Part shown: piece by piece, positions 26,901 to 40,508 of the stretch | How positions within the stretch are numbered: the stretch's first letter is position 1 | Layout: each line of letters opens with the position of its first letter | From: Alentia gelatinosa | Taxonomy: Eukaryota; Annelida; Polychaeta; Phyllodocida; Polynoidae | Assembly (NCBI GenBank): GCA_950022655.1 | Contig: OX465579.1 | Span: 133,394,118 to 133,458,117 of the forward strand | Direction of reading: 5' to 3' | Length of the DNA stretch: 64,000 nt | The notes under the pieces: generated by a model | The model's input: only the letters and a program-made list of their open reading frames with translations | Databases searched by the model: none | What the model was told of the DNA's origin: nothing | Program-made: the position numbers and the translations under genes

Positions 26901-29887
26901 TAAGTTTACATTTCATGCTGTATAAGAGGAAATTTACTTAACCCTATGAGACCAAGTGATGCCTAGAGGTATTCTCACTCGAATGTCAATTGGTGCCTCC
27001 GGGCATCTAATTCTTACAATCGGCCGGTGAAGCCTCGGTTATTGGTGGTAAATACTGACACGGTCCTGCGCGCGTGAGTGTGCAACAAGACACCCGGCGC
27101 GATAGTGTTAATGATCAACAATGGATACACATGTAAAATGTACTTGTAAATCAGCGATGGATATGATCAGCACATGTAACTCGGCGATGGACATGTACCA
27201 CAACGAAGGATTATCACATCTAACACATAGCAGCTATACGATACCTTAATGGTGAGAGCTAAGCTCGTTATGAGAATAAATAGAATATAACTGCCTCATA
27301 CAAAAAAGACCTAAATAAGCAGTCCCTGACGACTTATATACAAGGAAACACTGACATACGTATTATTAGAAGAATGTATTTTGCACTTCTATGCTTGTCT
27401 TGAATACGGATTTTTTTTTACATCCCAACGAAGACACTTTGATGTACAACTTTCGATGAAAATGCTGCTAAAAAAACCTAAAATATTATAACGGCCTGTA
27501 ACCAACCTTTGTCACAAATCAACTCTATAATAAAAATGGTTGTTTCAAACGGTAGTAGTATACAAAAATGGTAGTTTGTCTAAGGCAAGATCGATTCAAT
27601 CACAAGGTAGTATTATAGGAAAATGCTAGTTTGGTGAGGGACAGTATCCCCAAAGCCTGTACAATATCTCGAAGCACTGCCTCCATTGCTTATTTGTATT
27701 TCAGCCTATGTGGATATATTGCTCATTATGTTAGATCTCTCACCTGATATGTGGGGGGAAACACACACATAGAGATAGACCTATGCATGAAGATTGAAAT
27801 GCCTTGAAAGTTAGATTCTCGTGCAGAGAATAAATCGATCCTGCTATTATTTTGTTTAAGTTTATATTCAGATTTTCTTTTTATGTATCATTATTAGCCA
27901 TGCTCAAAACAAATTTACCCTGAAATGTCTCTGACAGCCTCCACCATTTTGAAAATGGCGCAAGCTTTGCTGATCGCTAAATTGTGATAATGGGCAACCC
28001 GCTAAACTAGACTGAAGCCTGTTGTGGGGCAAATTTCTACCAGATGGCGTGTTCATATGCTGTAGCGACAAAGCCGCTAGTTTCTATAGGGATAAAGTGG
28101 TCGTCCATTAAGGCTCTAAAGCTGTTTTATGTAATGTATGTCTTCTATACATTTTTTTACCAGTGCGGCATCAAGACGGCGTCGCTGGCAGCGTCTCCTG
28201 ATGATCTGGTTGAGTAGGTCGGCGTCCGGCGTGACGTCATGGACTCTCATGGCGACCAGGACGTCTTGCTCAGCTGTGTCGTCTGCTGGCGCCATGTCGA
28301 GTAGCTGGGCGAAGGTGCGGATGTCCGGTCGCACCTTGTCCCGCTCCATATGACTGAGAACTCCGGGGAGACCGCCGAGGAGTGCGAGCCTTGACTGAGA
28401 GCTTCTGAGATCGCCCAGCGCCACGACGTCTGTAACGCCGTCGCGACGCCAGCGTCCGCGCGGGTTGAGAATGTTCGGTACCTGAGCGTCCAGCGCTGAG
28501 ATACTCCTCACAACGTCTGTCCGCTTTTCTGAAGTCACCATCGTCATCTGCGTCGTTTTCGACGTCTTCTCTACTGACGACATATCCGGGGCGAACTCAT
28601 CGATAGCCTGTGTTGATGGTAATACATCGTCCTCCCACCAGGGCTTGCGTTGCTCACCGTCAGAACCACCTGGTGGTGATGGTGGCGAGGTCTTTGCAGT
28701 GGTGACCTCTTGTTGCTGGTGGGCAGGTGAGGACTTAGCGACGGATCGGGTTAAGAGTCGGTTAGCGTAATCCTCTCCCCCCACCCCACAGTCACGGGCC
28801 GCACGCAGCAGTTGATTGTAATGGTTTAAGCAGAAAGGCACTTTCTTAGTCCGCATCAAACGCCACACCTGAAATACACATAATGTTGTCAATCTCCACT
28901 GTAATCATACGCAATCCCGCCCCCTGGGGATTTCATATTCCAAATGGAAGATCTGTAACCAGAATTTGGAATTAATATTTCTTTAAAGAGCCATCTTGAT
29001 TTCTATTAGTCTAATTAAATATCTATAGATCATAAGCCCCCTGGGGATTTCATATTCCAAATGGAAGATCTGTAACCAGAAATTGGAATTAATATTTCTT
29101 TAAAAAGCCATCTCAATTTCTTGATTTCTATTAGTCTAATTAAAAATCTATAGATCATAAGCCAAAAGGGTCCCAGAACAAACTACTGAAAATCAATGTA
29201 GACTTAATTCATTCTTTTAAAAAAACTTCAATCTTCTCTTAATGCAACTAAGGGCCCTTCTCGCAGAAAACCAGCCCAATTATAGAGTGGAGCTGAATGG
29301 AAAATACAAAACTACAGCCATATATTAACGAGATGTGACCTGATTTTCCACTTTTACATCCACCTCCACATCAAATGTCCCATCTTCTTGAAACCCTTAC
29401 ACATAAACATGAAATACCAACTCTGATACATTAGTGTGATTCATAAAATATTGAAAATTATTCTTTTCGCAATTGAGCCATGCAATTTCTGGAAGAAAAT
29501 TAATCACTCACAGCTCCCTTCTAAACACGCACAACAACACATTCCACGAACAACCTAAATAATTACCTCTATGGCGTGATTAAGTCCGGCTTCTTTATCA
29601 GAAATGCATGCCATTAACAGATGGCTCCACAGCTCGGGGTCCCGCGCGTTTCCGCCTTCCAACATCTGGTCGACCAGTCCAAATGCCGTCTGCAGCTCGC
29701 CCAAGCGGCCGTACGCCTTGACTACGGCCCTGAGCGCCGTCGCGTTCGGCTGCACGTCCTTCTCGGTGAGTTGTCGCAGGAGGCGGTTAGCGCGCGTCAG
29801 CCCGTCCTCCCGCCAGGGGGAGTTAGCACAGGCGTTAAACAGCGCCGTGTAAGTAGGCATATCCGGAAGTATGCCATACTTTTTCAT
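23924..29887 (-). CDS. PTCD1: PTCD1, mitochondrial pentatricopeptide protein (5' partial)
   Basis: Five exons, 29887-29567, 28868-28161, 26779-26663, 25539-25357 and 24112-23924, all start and end in phase 0 with GT-AG borders. They give 505 aa plus stop. Matches to animal PTCD1: MKKYGILPDMPTYTALFNAC at the first exon, ALLGGLPGVLSHM and VRPDIRTFAQLL in exon 2, ELVPNLMTYASLALGC in exon 3, and ELHPWAGFR near the C terminus. The family consists of PPR helix pairs that bind mitochondrial RNA and affects tRNA-Leu levels and 16S rRNA/ribosome maturation in the matrix. Exon 2 carries a Pro/Ser/Gln-rich linker of about 100 residues. The human protein has roughly 200 residues before the point matching MKKYG, so the mitochondrial targeting sequence and first PPRs are missing. 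I could not find their exons between 29888 and 40300. The gene is convergent with TVP23. Confidence 0.93.
24555..24607. repeat. Near-perfect 53-nt hairpin in last PTCD1 intron
   Basis: TTCGAAGAAATCGGGGCCCG (24555-24574) and the following ATTT pair with GAAATCGGCGCCCCGATTTC (24582-24601) plus CTCGAA. About 24 base pairs form around a tiny loop, with one bulged C. The GATTTC/GAAATCGG words also make it a nested palindrome. It may be a MITE core or a strong structural element; there is no sign of a tRNA or known RNA family. Confidence 0.55.
25677..25691 (+). repeat. Poly-G run (15 G) in PTCD1 intron
   Basis: Pure G15 followed by TGGGCAG. The PTCD1 transcript would carry C15. Confidence 0.85.
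26260..26281 (+). repeat. Poly-G run (22 G) in PTCD1 intron
   Basis: G22, preceded by GGGGC and followed by TGG; the longest homopolymer in the window and a strong G-quadruplex candidate on the non-template strand of the minus-strand gene. Length may be misassembled. Confidence 0.85.
28919..29160. repeat. 117-bp tandem duplication in PTCD1 intron
   Basis: Two head-to-tail copies start at 28919 and 29036 with GCCCCCTGGGGATTTCATAT, and both end near TCTATAGATCATAA. They differ at a handful of positions; the second copy has a short extra TTTCT(T)GA-type stretch near 29115. High similarity suggests a recent duplication between PTCD1 exons 1 and 2 as seen here. Confidence 0.85.
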
Positions 29888-32800
29888 CTGTAAGGAAAAA
29901 GAGGGGAGCCATTCAGAAATAGGTTTTTAGAGCAAACTTGTTTTTTTTTCATACAACGAACAATAGATTGTATAACTTTGTTCAATAATGTTCAATACCC
30001 TACAAAAAAATCTGACCGGGTCTGGTTCATTGTGATTTTCATAAAATTATTTTATCTATTTGTTATATACAACTTTACCTATGAAAGCACTTTTTCCTTT
30101 TTCAATATGCTGTCTAATTATCAGTGTATGCTGAACATTTTTTTAATAGTATTCTGGAGAAAATGATTCACAAAACATTAGTAATTATGTTTCAGATTTC
30201 TTAGTAAGAATTTATTGAACCCTTTACATTTAGTAACTTGTTTGAACACAACCTTTCGGTGTAGAAGGTAGCCTCTATCAAGTAGTAGTAAAATGTGTCA
30301 GATTATTGTGTAAGATTGATTCTAGAACACCATATTTCTACAATATATGCAACGAAAATCGGCAGATTTAACGGGTATTGAAATAAATTCTTATCGCATA
30401 AACCCCGCATTTTTATATGATTTAATATAGTATCATTGATGAAAGTCAGGACTTTGGAAAAAGTCAGAAATCAAAAACCTTAGAAGAACCCATTATAGAC
30501 CAACAAGACACAGGTGGATTCCGTCCAAAAAGGTTGGCAGCTACCACCCCCAAGTTGTCGGGGGTTCCAGTGAGCTGCTTTGCTTTGACAGAGGTTCAGT
30601 ACAGTCTGCCACTGAGTAAATATTGACGTTTCTTTTATTCATCAAAATACCGAAAAAAAACCAGATTTCCGTAATTGAATTTGTCGGGAGACTTGCATTC
30701 CTGTATTATATATATAAGATGATACATTTCTTTCGACGCTTGTCTTTAGACTCATGCTGATAATCATATATATTTCAAACAAGCATTGGTAAGTTTAGTG
30801 AGCATATTCTAAACTTGAAATAATGAGAATAATCTCCAAAGTTGGATCGTCAGTATTGTTATTAAGTGGACTATTTATTCATGTTTGTCGCATAAGATAG
30901 TCACTGAAGCGTTGATCATGTCAGTATAGCATAAATATTCAATGTTTTAAAGAATGTTCAGTCAAATGGGAAAACGTATTCTGTCGTCCTGAAAATGTTA
31001 ACTGAAATGTGTAGAGTATGAGCTTCCCTACGGGGTAACATCACCTTGCATTTACTTAAATTTGTAACTGCAGCACGTGCCTAAGTCTCCAGACCATTCA
31101 GGAATAGTTCTGACTCGTTATTCCCTGCTGACCGGATCGACGAACACGACGCACACTTTCCAAGTCCTTCTCTGGTTGTCGAATCTTCTCACCGCCCGCC
31201 CACAACTCAATCTGCCATCCATCAAGAAGCTCGCTGATAGACCCGCCCGAGTAGCTCATGAATATGCAAATTGTCCGGGGCGGGGCGTCGAGGCTAACTA
31301 GAAAGGCCACTCAAGAGGACCATGGATAGCTCTAGAGCCCAGCCCCACCGCGCGATCCCTGCTTCTCTTCGCTGAGGTCCTCCTCTCTGCACCCAACACC
31401 CGATCCTCTACTCTCCAGGATCTTCCACGGAGCCAACAAGCACCCCGGCTACCCTTAGTATCAGGATCGGCTCTGGTGGTGTCCGCCACACATCAGCCCC
31501 ACTCCTGTGTCGGGCAAATCACTAAATCTCACTCTCCTTCTGCTACGTCATTTATCATCATCCCTAACCTGAGGTAATGCCAATCATGGGTTACACTATA
31601 CACCCCAACGACCTATCACAATACACCCATACTATCCACTCGTACTCTTCACCCAACCCCCTAATAATATGATTCTCATACTCTCCACCCCACTCCCTAT
31701 CTCAAGACGCTCCACTCGTCCTAAGCCAAGCCTTCTATCAACATACACATGCCTACTGCTACAACTACAAGCACACCGTCTTCTACAGGGATGCCAATGA
31801 TACCTGGGAATGAGGAGAGGCACGTATAGATCTATACTCTGATCCCTCGATCCCACGAAAAGAAATACTCCCTAAACCCTCGACCTTCTACTCGTGACCA
31901 GGCCTAAGTGGTGTATTCACGTCTGTTTTACGACAGTGCCATTTGCTTCGTTCTTTTCTGACTATCTATGTACCTTAGTTCAATTTAACGATTGATTCGG
32001 GTTGATTTCAGATAGAAGCCAGTTGCTGATGAGCTTTAACCCACTCAGGGAGACATATATATATATAAATACTTTTTTCACATCACAAAACACAGCATTG
32101 GCTTCTCTGATATAATTGTCAAGAACTCCTTTGATATTCTAAAAAATGGTGATGTACGGGATATTGGTTCATTGGGTTTCACCTGCTACTAACTCTGAGA
32201 TATTATACCTAATCATGCGAGTATAGCTGTAATACCAGACGATAAAACATTCACGACAAGATAAGCTAGATGTGTAGTTGATTCGCCGATCTCCCCTTTT
32301 CCCAATCCTCTCTCCCCGCATCACTCACCTACTCCCCAGATATTAAGACCACCGGAACCACTTCCGCTCTGCTGCCCTTGGCTGTCGTCCTTCACACCTT
32401 TCCCTTTGCCAATCCATCCATAAAGTCGACCCATCCCGGTTTTGCCTCTCCCGGCAATACTTCCCATGGCTGTTTTGCCCTGCCAACATGCCTCATTCTG
32501 GCCCTACCTATTCCTGATCTCTTTATATGGCATACCTCAGTGCACACCACTTTTCTGTCCCGTCACCTCCTACCTACCTACATTTATGACCTTCATCGCC
32601 CCCCCCCCCCCTCAAAGGATCACCCTTTCTACATATCCCTTCCTATCAGACTAGAAACATACTCTCTATTATCACCCATTTATAGCCTGCCCAAAGGATT
32701 GAGTAAGCTCTACTAGATAGTAACATTTATAACATTATATAACTAAAATAATCATTTGTGGGACCACCGACCTCCATTCAAGGTCGCGGTGGGACCTTCC

Positions 32801-34049
32801 GTCAAAATTCCTTTTTTCAATAAACTTCATATCCTTCCTTTCTACGCAGGCACACAAAAGGTCCCAACTGGGAAGTCACACTCTCCAATGAAAATCTCCT
32901 TCTGTTCGTTTGTTCATTCATTACACACAAAACAATTAGGACTGGCCCTCGGGTCTCGAGTCGAAGTAATTTTTTCCCGGTGCACGCTGGCGGCAGTAGT
33001 TGGGTGAGCGACTCGCGCGCCCTCTGTGTACAAAAACCCCGCGTCTCTTCATCAGCGACTGGGTTAACTCAGCAAGCCCGTAATGCGACCAATCAGCGGC
33101 TAACACGTATCATTAGCCCCGGCATGTGACCGGCATTGTCACCCATCTCCGCGCCCACATCACCTCTGTCTGTGATGCGGGGTGCGGGGAGGGAGAGGTG
33201 GGATGAAGGGAGGTCAATTTCGTAGAACCTAATCAGACTATAGGGAGACTGGTAGCAGGTGAACAGTCCGGGCCAATTTGTAAAGCAGACCTTCTTACAG
33301 CAACCAATTAAATGCGTAGCAAGGGATACAATGTACTCTAAGAGGCTTGTTTTTAGAAAGCCTGGGGACTTCACAGGAATTGTAGTTCAACTAATGTAAT
33401 CTATTATGAATCAAGATGTATTAGCCTGACGTAAATGCCGCCTCTTTCTCCATTCTTTTTGCATCGTCTAATTCTTAAATCCATTTTGTATAATGAATGG
33501 AGGGGGAAATGATTGACAAGATCTACATCTATTGAGATTTAGTAGTGAAAGATGGTTGGATCTGCCACCTGCTCCGAAGTTCTCTTTCAGACGAATGTTT
33601 CCATTGATTAGAGCGCCAGGAACATGACCTTTGTGTTTGTTTTAGCAGCCAATCAGTGAGCCTGTCATAGAGAATATGATGCTACTGGCTCATTCTGACA
33701 TAGAAACTAGATCGGAAACGCGAAACAAATGACATCTGTTTGTTTCTTACAAATCTAACTGCCGATAAAGTTTCAGAGAAGTCATACACCAAATATTATC
33801 CAATCTATGGTTAAACAATGAGTGAATGCTCTTCCGGAAGGCATAGTATTTTGCCTCCAATCAATTAAACATAGAAATTTGAACACACCTGAGTTCACAC
33901 TCAAACATTTATATGGTTGGTGCTAAATCTGTGTCGCTATGATACGGTGTGATGTGAGTGGTAATGTATAAGGCTTGTGAGGTTGCAGTGTTTTTTCTTA
34001 TCGTTATTAATCGTTATGATGAAGGACTTTGACACTTTGGATAGTAGTT

Positions 34050-34200
34050 GGAATGCTATGAGGTGTGGGATAATACGTTGTGATGAAGTTCTATGGTGTA
34101 AGGGATAATGCGTTGTGATGGAATACTCTGGGGTGTGGGATACACGAGTTGTAATGAAATACTATGCCGTGCTGTATAATGTGCTGTGGGGGTGTGGTAT
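34050..34200 (+). repeat. ~36-bp minisatellite, four units
   Basis: Units based on GAATACTATGGGGTGTGGGA followed by TAATGCGTTGTGAT recur at about 34050, 34085, 34121 and 34157. They diverge moderately. No coding signal. Confidence 0.7.
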
Positions 34201-34289
34201 GTAGAGGCTGTTGTGCTGGATATATGATGAAGGTCGACACCTGGAGAACGAGGTAGTGTTGCGGTGACAGACTCTTTAAGGCCAATCAC

Positions 34290-34600
34290 GTTATCTGTGA
34301 CAGCCTAACGGCCTCACGTAAGTCCCACCCTGCCAATTCCGGCCTCCAGTCCACGCTCTGGGCCACTTCCGGCGAACATGGCTTCTGAATGATGGAAAAA
34401 CGTAACCGGCGGACGTCCAACTGTCGCTGGCACCAGCTTTGTGAGGGGCGCCCCCTGCCAGCGTTAAATGGAACCTGTCTGGCCTCGTTCTCCATGTCAA
34501 CAGGGACACCAACGACTCTTTGTGTTCAGATTGACGACATAAGACCGGCAACCGGCGCCAATTGAAGCACTTTTCCTGGTAGCAGCCCCTAGCGGCCATT
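34290..34600. promoter_or_regulatory. GC-rich island with ETS and CTCF-like words
   Basis: CpG-containing segment open in several minus frames (up to 102 codons), none matching a known protein. It has CACTTCCGG (34365-34373, an ETS/GABP word in reverse) and GGCGCCCCCTG (34447-34457, part of the CTCF consensus). Being 4.4 kb upstream of the first PTCD1 exon seen, it could be the PTCD1 promoter, but nothing ties it to the gene. Confidence 0.3.
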
Positions 34601-36539
34601 TGTCGCGTTAACAGGTGTTAGCAGCTCTCACAGCCAATCTTAATATCTCACCTCCTATAGCTTCCCCGTAACTTCCAAACTGTTTACTGCTAAACCGGTT
34701 ACCTAGAATCTATTGTTCTAAAACTACGTAAGCTCTCTTTTCCTTTCATACTGTAAATTAGATCTTGTGGTGATATGACACTGACTGCTTCTATGACGTA
34801 AACTACAATCAGCCAATCAATCAGCCAACCCTGCCATCAGCAGATCGCCAACAGTCCCATCTGGTAAGTCGCCGCACCGTTATCCATACTATTGTCTACC
34901 ACCAATTCTATGGACTATCGACACTCATAAGAGAAACTACCCTAATACACTGTACTCCATACCAGAGCATTTCAGCTATTACAAACTCAACAGGTCATTG
35001 ACAACTGTATGCTGAAATATGCCTATAAGCCTGTAAACTATTGGTGATCATGAGCCTAGAGCAATTAAATTTCGATGTGGTTATAATATGGCCATGGTTG
35101 AAAATCAAATGAAAATTCGAACTTATGGCCAATATATTTTCTTGGATCTTTTTTTTGATAGAGCAGTGTTTACTTCCAATCTTCATATCGTTAAGTAAAC
35201 AATCTCTCAATCAAACACTGATTACAGTGTTTTTCAATTTGTCAGTCGTTTACAGGGGCGTTGTTTGTGGTCACACACTTGCTCCTGTAATTCTATGTAG
35301 TAAAAGTATTTCTTTGGTTTTCTGTTATACAATGGACCTAACACTCCTAACACTACAGTTCGTTGTCAGCCAGTTTTCTTTCCGATTTGGCATCACAATG
35401 AGCATTATTCACCATGCAACACTTTGAGACACATACCACTAAAACTAAGTTTATTATTTCAGCAAACCTCCCAAACCTCTCTCTAGATGTATAACATTTT
35501 CCGATACTTTCCCAGAGATACAACTGAAAGGAGTCGTGACATCGCAGGGAACGTCACTCCAAACTGCAGCGCTTTCCAAGACTATTTCTAGTGACTACTA
35601 ACATCCATGAGACCAGAGCACATTTCATTTCAAAACAAGCTTTCTGAGAAGAGTGCAGCAGTATCTCAGGTAGTCTCTTACATCACTCCAAAACACGAAG
35701 ATTTCTGACACTATTCCTACCAACAAATAAAACAAGTCATGACTTAGCGACAGCAGCCTCCACACATATCTAAAACCAGTCCTGACTCTACAGTGAACAT
35801 CATTCGGTAAAGGAAAGCCCAACTGAGGAATTTTTGAATGCTGTTATTAGAGGCTCATGCAATTTTTATACCAGAGAAATGGGTCTTGGACACTGGGCTT
35901 CTTTTTAAAAGCTTTAGAAAACAAACCATGCCAGGGTAGACAAGGCCTCGTCCCTCAGTAAATCAATAATCGCTTCTTATGAAATAGATGGCAGTGGGCT
36001 ATAGGGTTTAACATACAGATTAGAGAAGAATAAACAACCAACTTTAATATCAATGCCAAAATATACTCTGCCAATTGCTATACTACCCCAAAACCTCACC
36101 TTTAGTATTCAGTATCCACTGAACGTCAACAGGTGACAGAATTACCTGGGCTTCTGTGTATGCTTCTTCTCAGAAACTAAGCAACATTATTAAAGGTCAC
36201 AGTCCACGGAGGGAAAGATACCAGGAAATCTGGCTAGCAGTACAGTGAAACCGTGTGAGCACTAGGGCAAATAAAAATTTTAACAAGGTCGGTTTTAGCT
36301 TTCTTAATCATAGCATTTATCTATTCATGATTTAGAAATGTTTGTACTGATGATTCCACTTTAATGCCACACGTTCAAACCCGCAGTGATGTACATACAA
36401 AATACGTGACCGATCTCACGATTCTCCCAATTCAATGTGTATACATATGTGTCGCTCATCTGGTCTCTCTCCCATCAAACGCCTGGGTATTAAGAGCAAA
36501 CCCATGTCTGGATTCGTCCACATTAACGATGGTTTAAAG

Positions 36540-36800
36540 CGTACCTTTTACGCGAAGAATCTGACCTGGTCTCACCCATCACCCCGGCTTAGCACGCGAT
36601 GTGGCCGGTAGAAGCCCCCAGCCAGCCCCGCACGGACATACACTAACGTAGTTAGAGCGGGTCACAGACCTCTGTCACCCCTCCATGACCTCTGAAACAG
36701 CCCCGAACTCGTCGGAGGTGGCAGCCAAAGCCGTATAAATGACATTACACTCCCGCTCCCGAGGGGTGCAGCAAAAATCTGCCAGACAATCTATAATATT
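36540..36800. promoter_or_regulatory. GC-rich island with TATA-like and nuclear-receptor half sites
   Basis: GGGTCA near 36659-36664 and ATGACCT near 36685-36691 are nuclear-receptor half sites in opposite orientation. GTATAAAT at 36733-36740 is a TATA-like word on the + strand within CpG-bearing sequence. No downstream ORF is evident, so promoter or enhancer status is speculative. Confidence 0.25.
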
Positions 36801-39800
36801 CCCATCCCCTGAGGGAGATCAGGTAATAAGTGTCCAGGAAGCTGCCTCTGTGAAAAGATGGTCATCTGGTCTGCTATAGGATATATTTCTTATTTCTCTA
36901 CTTTTTACGGCAAACTTTTTGAGTTAGTACAAACCAGGATCTTGTCATGTGTTTTTGTCTGTTCAGACAGTATACATGAGGCTGTCCGAGCGAAATAATT
37001 TGTTTACGTAAAGCCGAGTCATATTTCCGTGTCAGGATAATCGAGTGTGAAGCGTTGGAACGAACAAACGTGACGTCAGTTCCCGTGTTATCCCATCCTT
37101 CCACCCATATCAAATAATCTTTCATTGTCAATTGCGGGAAGAATAGACAGACATTCCATCCATTCTGAAGAGCTGTTGGGTTCGAAAAATATCTATGATG
37201 GAATTGAAATCGAAAACATGTTTGTGCTATCAGAAATTTCTCAAAAGTCTAATGCAACACTTGATACATTCTGAAAAGTATTAAAACACTTCTGAGAATA
37301 TGCAGAGTAGTAGGCTGTTTTGGTTCTACACTCAAGTCACTACTCTCAAGATTTCGGCTTCTAAAAGGAGTATCCAATACTTCACACCCGCGCAAATGAC
37401 ATTTATTCTTTCTAGCCTTCTCTGAGAAATGATATATCTTTCTCTCAAAAACGAGAATAAACGTATTTCATGTCTCATCTTTCTCAGTCATACAAGCCCA
37501 GTCCCTTCTAATATCATTCCACGCGACAAAGATAGAACATACAGTGTCAGAACCTCTCTGCCCGCACTCCACAGAAAATGACAGGAAACGACACCTCTGA
37601 TAGCAGTAGTTCGCCACTGCCCGCCGGAGGGCGTCCTTTTTGTGTGTGTCGTGGCCACCTCTCTTATAAGGCAGCCGACAGGTGGAGGCACCACAACGGG
37701 AGCCCCTGCTATGCGCATGCGTATAAACGCGCCACATAGCGGGCTGACGTGACACAATGGCAGGCACTGGGCGATAATACCAGATGAATCTACGTCACTT
37801 TGCTATGACCCTCGGGTGGTGGAGGTATAGGAAAGAGGAAGGGAAATACGTTTTGAAGCCATTCTCTGCAGTGCTGTTTTGACGATGAGGTTGGTCAGGG
37901 AGAAGAAAAAAGACAACATGATAAATCAAAGACAATCTCAGGTGGAGCTGGGCTCGGGGGTAGTGGTTATGGATGTAGAAACCATACATGATGTGGTCCA
38001 GTCAGCCACTGGTGCCACACTACACATCAATATGACAAAAATCTGACAACTGCACGACCCACAAAACGCTGAATAATGCGACAAAGGCCGACATATCCTG
38101 AGGTAGGAGAGGGCTTGCACGTCTGCGCTCTGTAAATCGACCTTTGAGTGGTTGGTACGAACACAGCGTTCCCCACGTTACTGCTCGAGTAGCAGCAGTA
38201 ATAGCAAACGTTCCGTACCACTGAATTATTCATACAAATAGGCAAATCATGGAAGGCGTCTGCACCTCTAGGTTACCTCTAGCCGATAAGGGGACCCAGC
38301 TCGTGAATAGTGTAGCAGTTTCCGGCAAAATACATGACAGGTAGTTGTTGCTAAATTGGTAGTACTTAGGATGCTTGGTATGTTGTGGGGATATAGTTTT
38401 ATAAGAAATGCCTGGGGGTAGATCACACACACACGCACGATAATTAAAAAACGTCATACTTCGGAGGCTGGGGCTAGGCTGGGACATGGTCGGATGGGGC
38501 TGACTTGACGTTTTTGAAAATTCGGAGGTTCGCATCCCTCTATTTCTAGTCTGCTAAAGTAACCCATACCATATGGTCCAAATAGGTGCATAGAGATACA
38601 GGATAACATATTGAAGGACAGTGGTAGCCCCCGGAGGGCTGTGTTGGTACAGAACCCTCAGCGGATGAATACGTCAACATGAAGCCCCCCACAGAGCAGT
38701 TTTCGTACCGGCACACTCTGTGGATAACCTGTACATGCAATAGAAGAACCTCTTTCCACCATGTTTTTTTTTTTAGAAATTATTTGATGAGGCCATTTCT
38801 TTTCTGACATCCCTAACAATAGCTCATGTGCAGGTGAATATGATAGAGCGCATGTTAAGCTGATTTATGATGCTTGATACTTTGTAAAATTATATAAAAT
38901 CTGTCAGGTTCAAATCTGTGGTATATGGCCTCAAAGCCATGGTATATGGGGAAATAGTCCCTTTGTACTATAGAGCAAAGAAATATTCCCCATTGACAGA
39001 CTCTTTAATGTGGCAACTACTGGGTTTAATATATTTGAAAAGATGGATAATAAATGCAACAAACGATGTTCCTTTTGGACAGGCGGCTCTGTAAACCACT
39101 GCATCTATTATCCAGGATTGCAAATTCAAATCATCACAGAAAAGACAAAATGACCGCCGATCTTCTGCTCTGTATGGGGACTGTACAAAGGTTTATAATT
39201 CAGCGGACAGGGATAGCGGGTGCTCGTAATCTCTGCTAGGTGAATTATACAGTCCCTATAGGTTTACTATGGAGACTCTGTAATTGATGGACAACAAAAA
39301 TACCCTGCCTAATGCTACATATGTTACGACGCTCTTCAGCTTCGCATTACCTGGGAACAATGCATGGGGATTAAATACATTTATCACCGTCTGTACAAAT
39401 ATCAGTCGCTGCATGGATGACCTGCGCTTGGCGTGTTTATTAGCTGTATTGTAGACAAGAGGAGGCTGACAGTCGCGAATTGAATGTGGAGTAATCTCCA
39501 TGAATGTCAGTTGTGTTCAGGAAAAAAAGGTGTAACTATTTTTCATGTGGAATTTACTTCCTCAGAAAGCATGGGAAAACATATCAGTTCTACCATGGAA
39601 TGTGTGTGTGTGTGGAACTCAAACCTCTGTTTCATAAATTATTGGGGTGGATAAAGTTCACCTTATACTATCTTCGATTTATACAAGAAAAGTTAGTTTA
39701 TAAACTAGAAATAACAACAAGGATTTCCATAGAAAGGTGGAAAACTGCCATCTCTGAATCTCCAACATGACCTTCCCCACTCTAACTCATGTGTCGTGAA

Positions 39801-40300
39801 ATCAGGGGGTGGAGAAGAATCCTACAACACTTGACCTGTATGTTTAATGGAAGGAACGTGTCCCAAGAGGTGACTGTCACTCCTGACAAAAAGAGAGACA
39901 AGATCCGGAGTACAATACCTCGCACAGTCAAATCGGCAACCTAAATGTCTCCGAAGCAATGTCTTTCATGTTTGACTGCATGGTGCTTCAAGTGACCCCA
40001 AACAATGTACATGTGTAGTTTCTCAATCTTACATTTCTCATTTTCCACCCCGTTAAAGATCAATATTGATGTGCATCACACAACTATATGAATATGTCTC
40101 AGTAACCTGTGTATCGACCCCTTCACTGACCACACAGTATCAAAATATTTCCCGAGCCTTCACTGTTTAATGTTTTAGTAGAAGAAGTGTAGAGGTGTCG
40201 ATGACACTGTTAACCAACATGCTATGGGCAGCCGGTGATATAATAGGGTGCAGCAATAGGTATACAGTAGACAGTAGAATAGGTTAATTATATATATATA

Positions 40301-40448
40301 TATGTAAAACATATAACTTCAGGTATATGTATATATAAAGGAACGTAGGCGCCACCTGTAGTCTACTTCCCCAATCAACACACCACCACTAGCGCCTGCG
40401 AGCGCACGGACGGGTCATACCACTACTCACCTGTCACCCGAACCTGAA
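40301..40448 (+). repeat. Split direct repeat A1 (left end)
   Basis: 148 bp from TATGTAAAACATATAACTTC to CACCCGAACCTGAA. Identical at every position to A2 (44748-44895). Contains CpG-rich GCGCCTGCGAGCGCACGGAC. Left neighbour is a TA run. Confidence 0.92.
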
Positions 40449-40508
40449 AGACGTATACTACACTACTACACCTTTTCTATGTGGCGTCTGTTCAGTCTGC
40501 TATTGATC

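Larger units (their letters stand above)
29888..40300. other. PTCD1 upstream region: missing 5' exons or intergenic
   Basis: No exon with a recognisable protein was found on either strand. The missing 5' exons of PTCD1 should lie here or beyond. GC/CpG-rich islands occur at about 31060-31500, 32960-33200, 34290-34600, 36540-36800 and 37460-37770. A C13 run is at 32599-32611 in a pyrimidine-rich stretch (32280-32660). A segment at 30520-30620 has a long open minus frame but no family match. The rest is AT-rich DNA. Confidence 0.45.

Noticed and set aside
34291..34599. 102-codon minus frame starting MAARGCYQEK as a PTCD1 first exon
   Set aside because: Arg-rich start is suggestive of mitochondrial targeting, but no residues match the PTCD1 N terminus and no good donor is evident.
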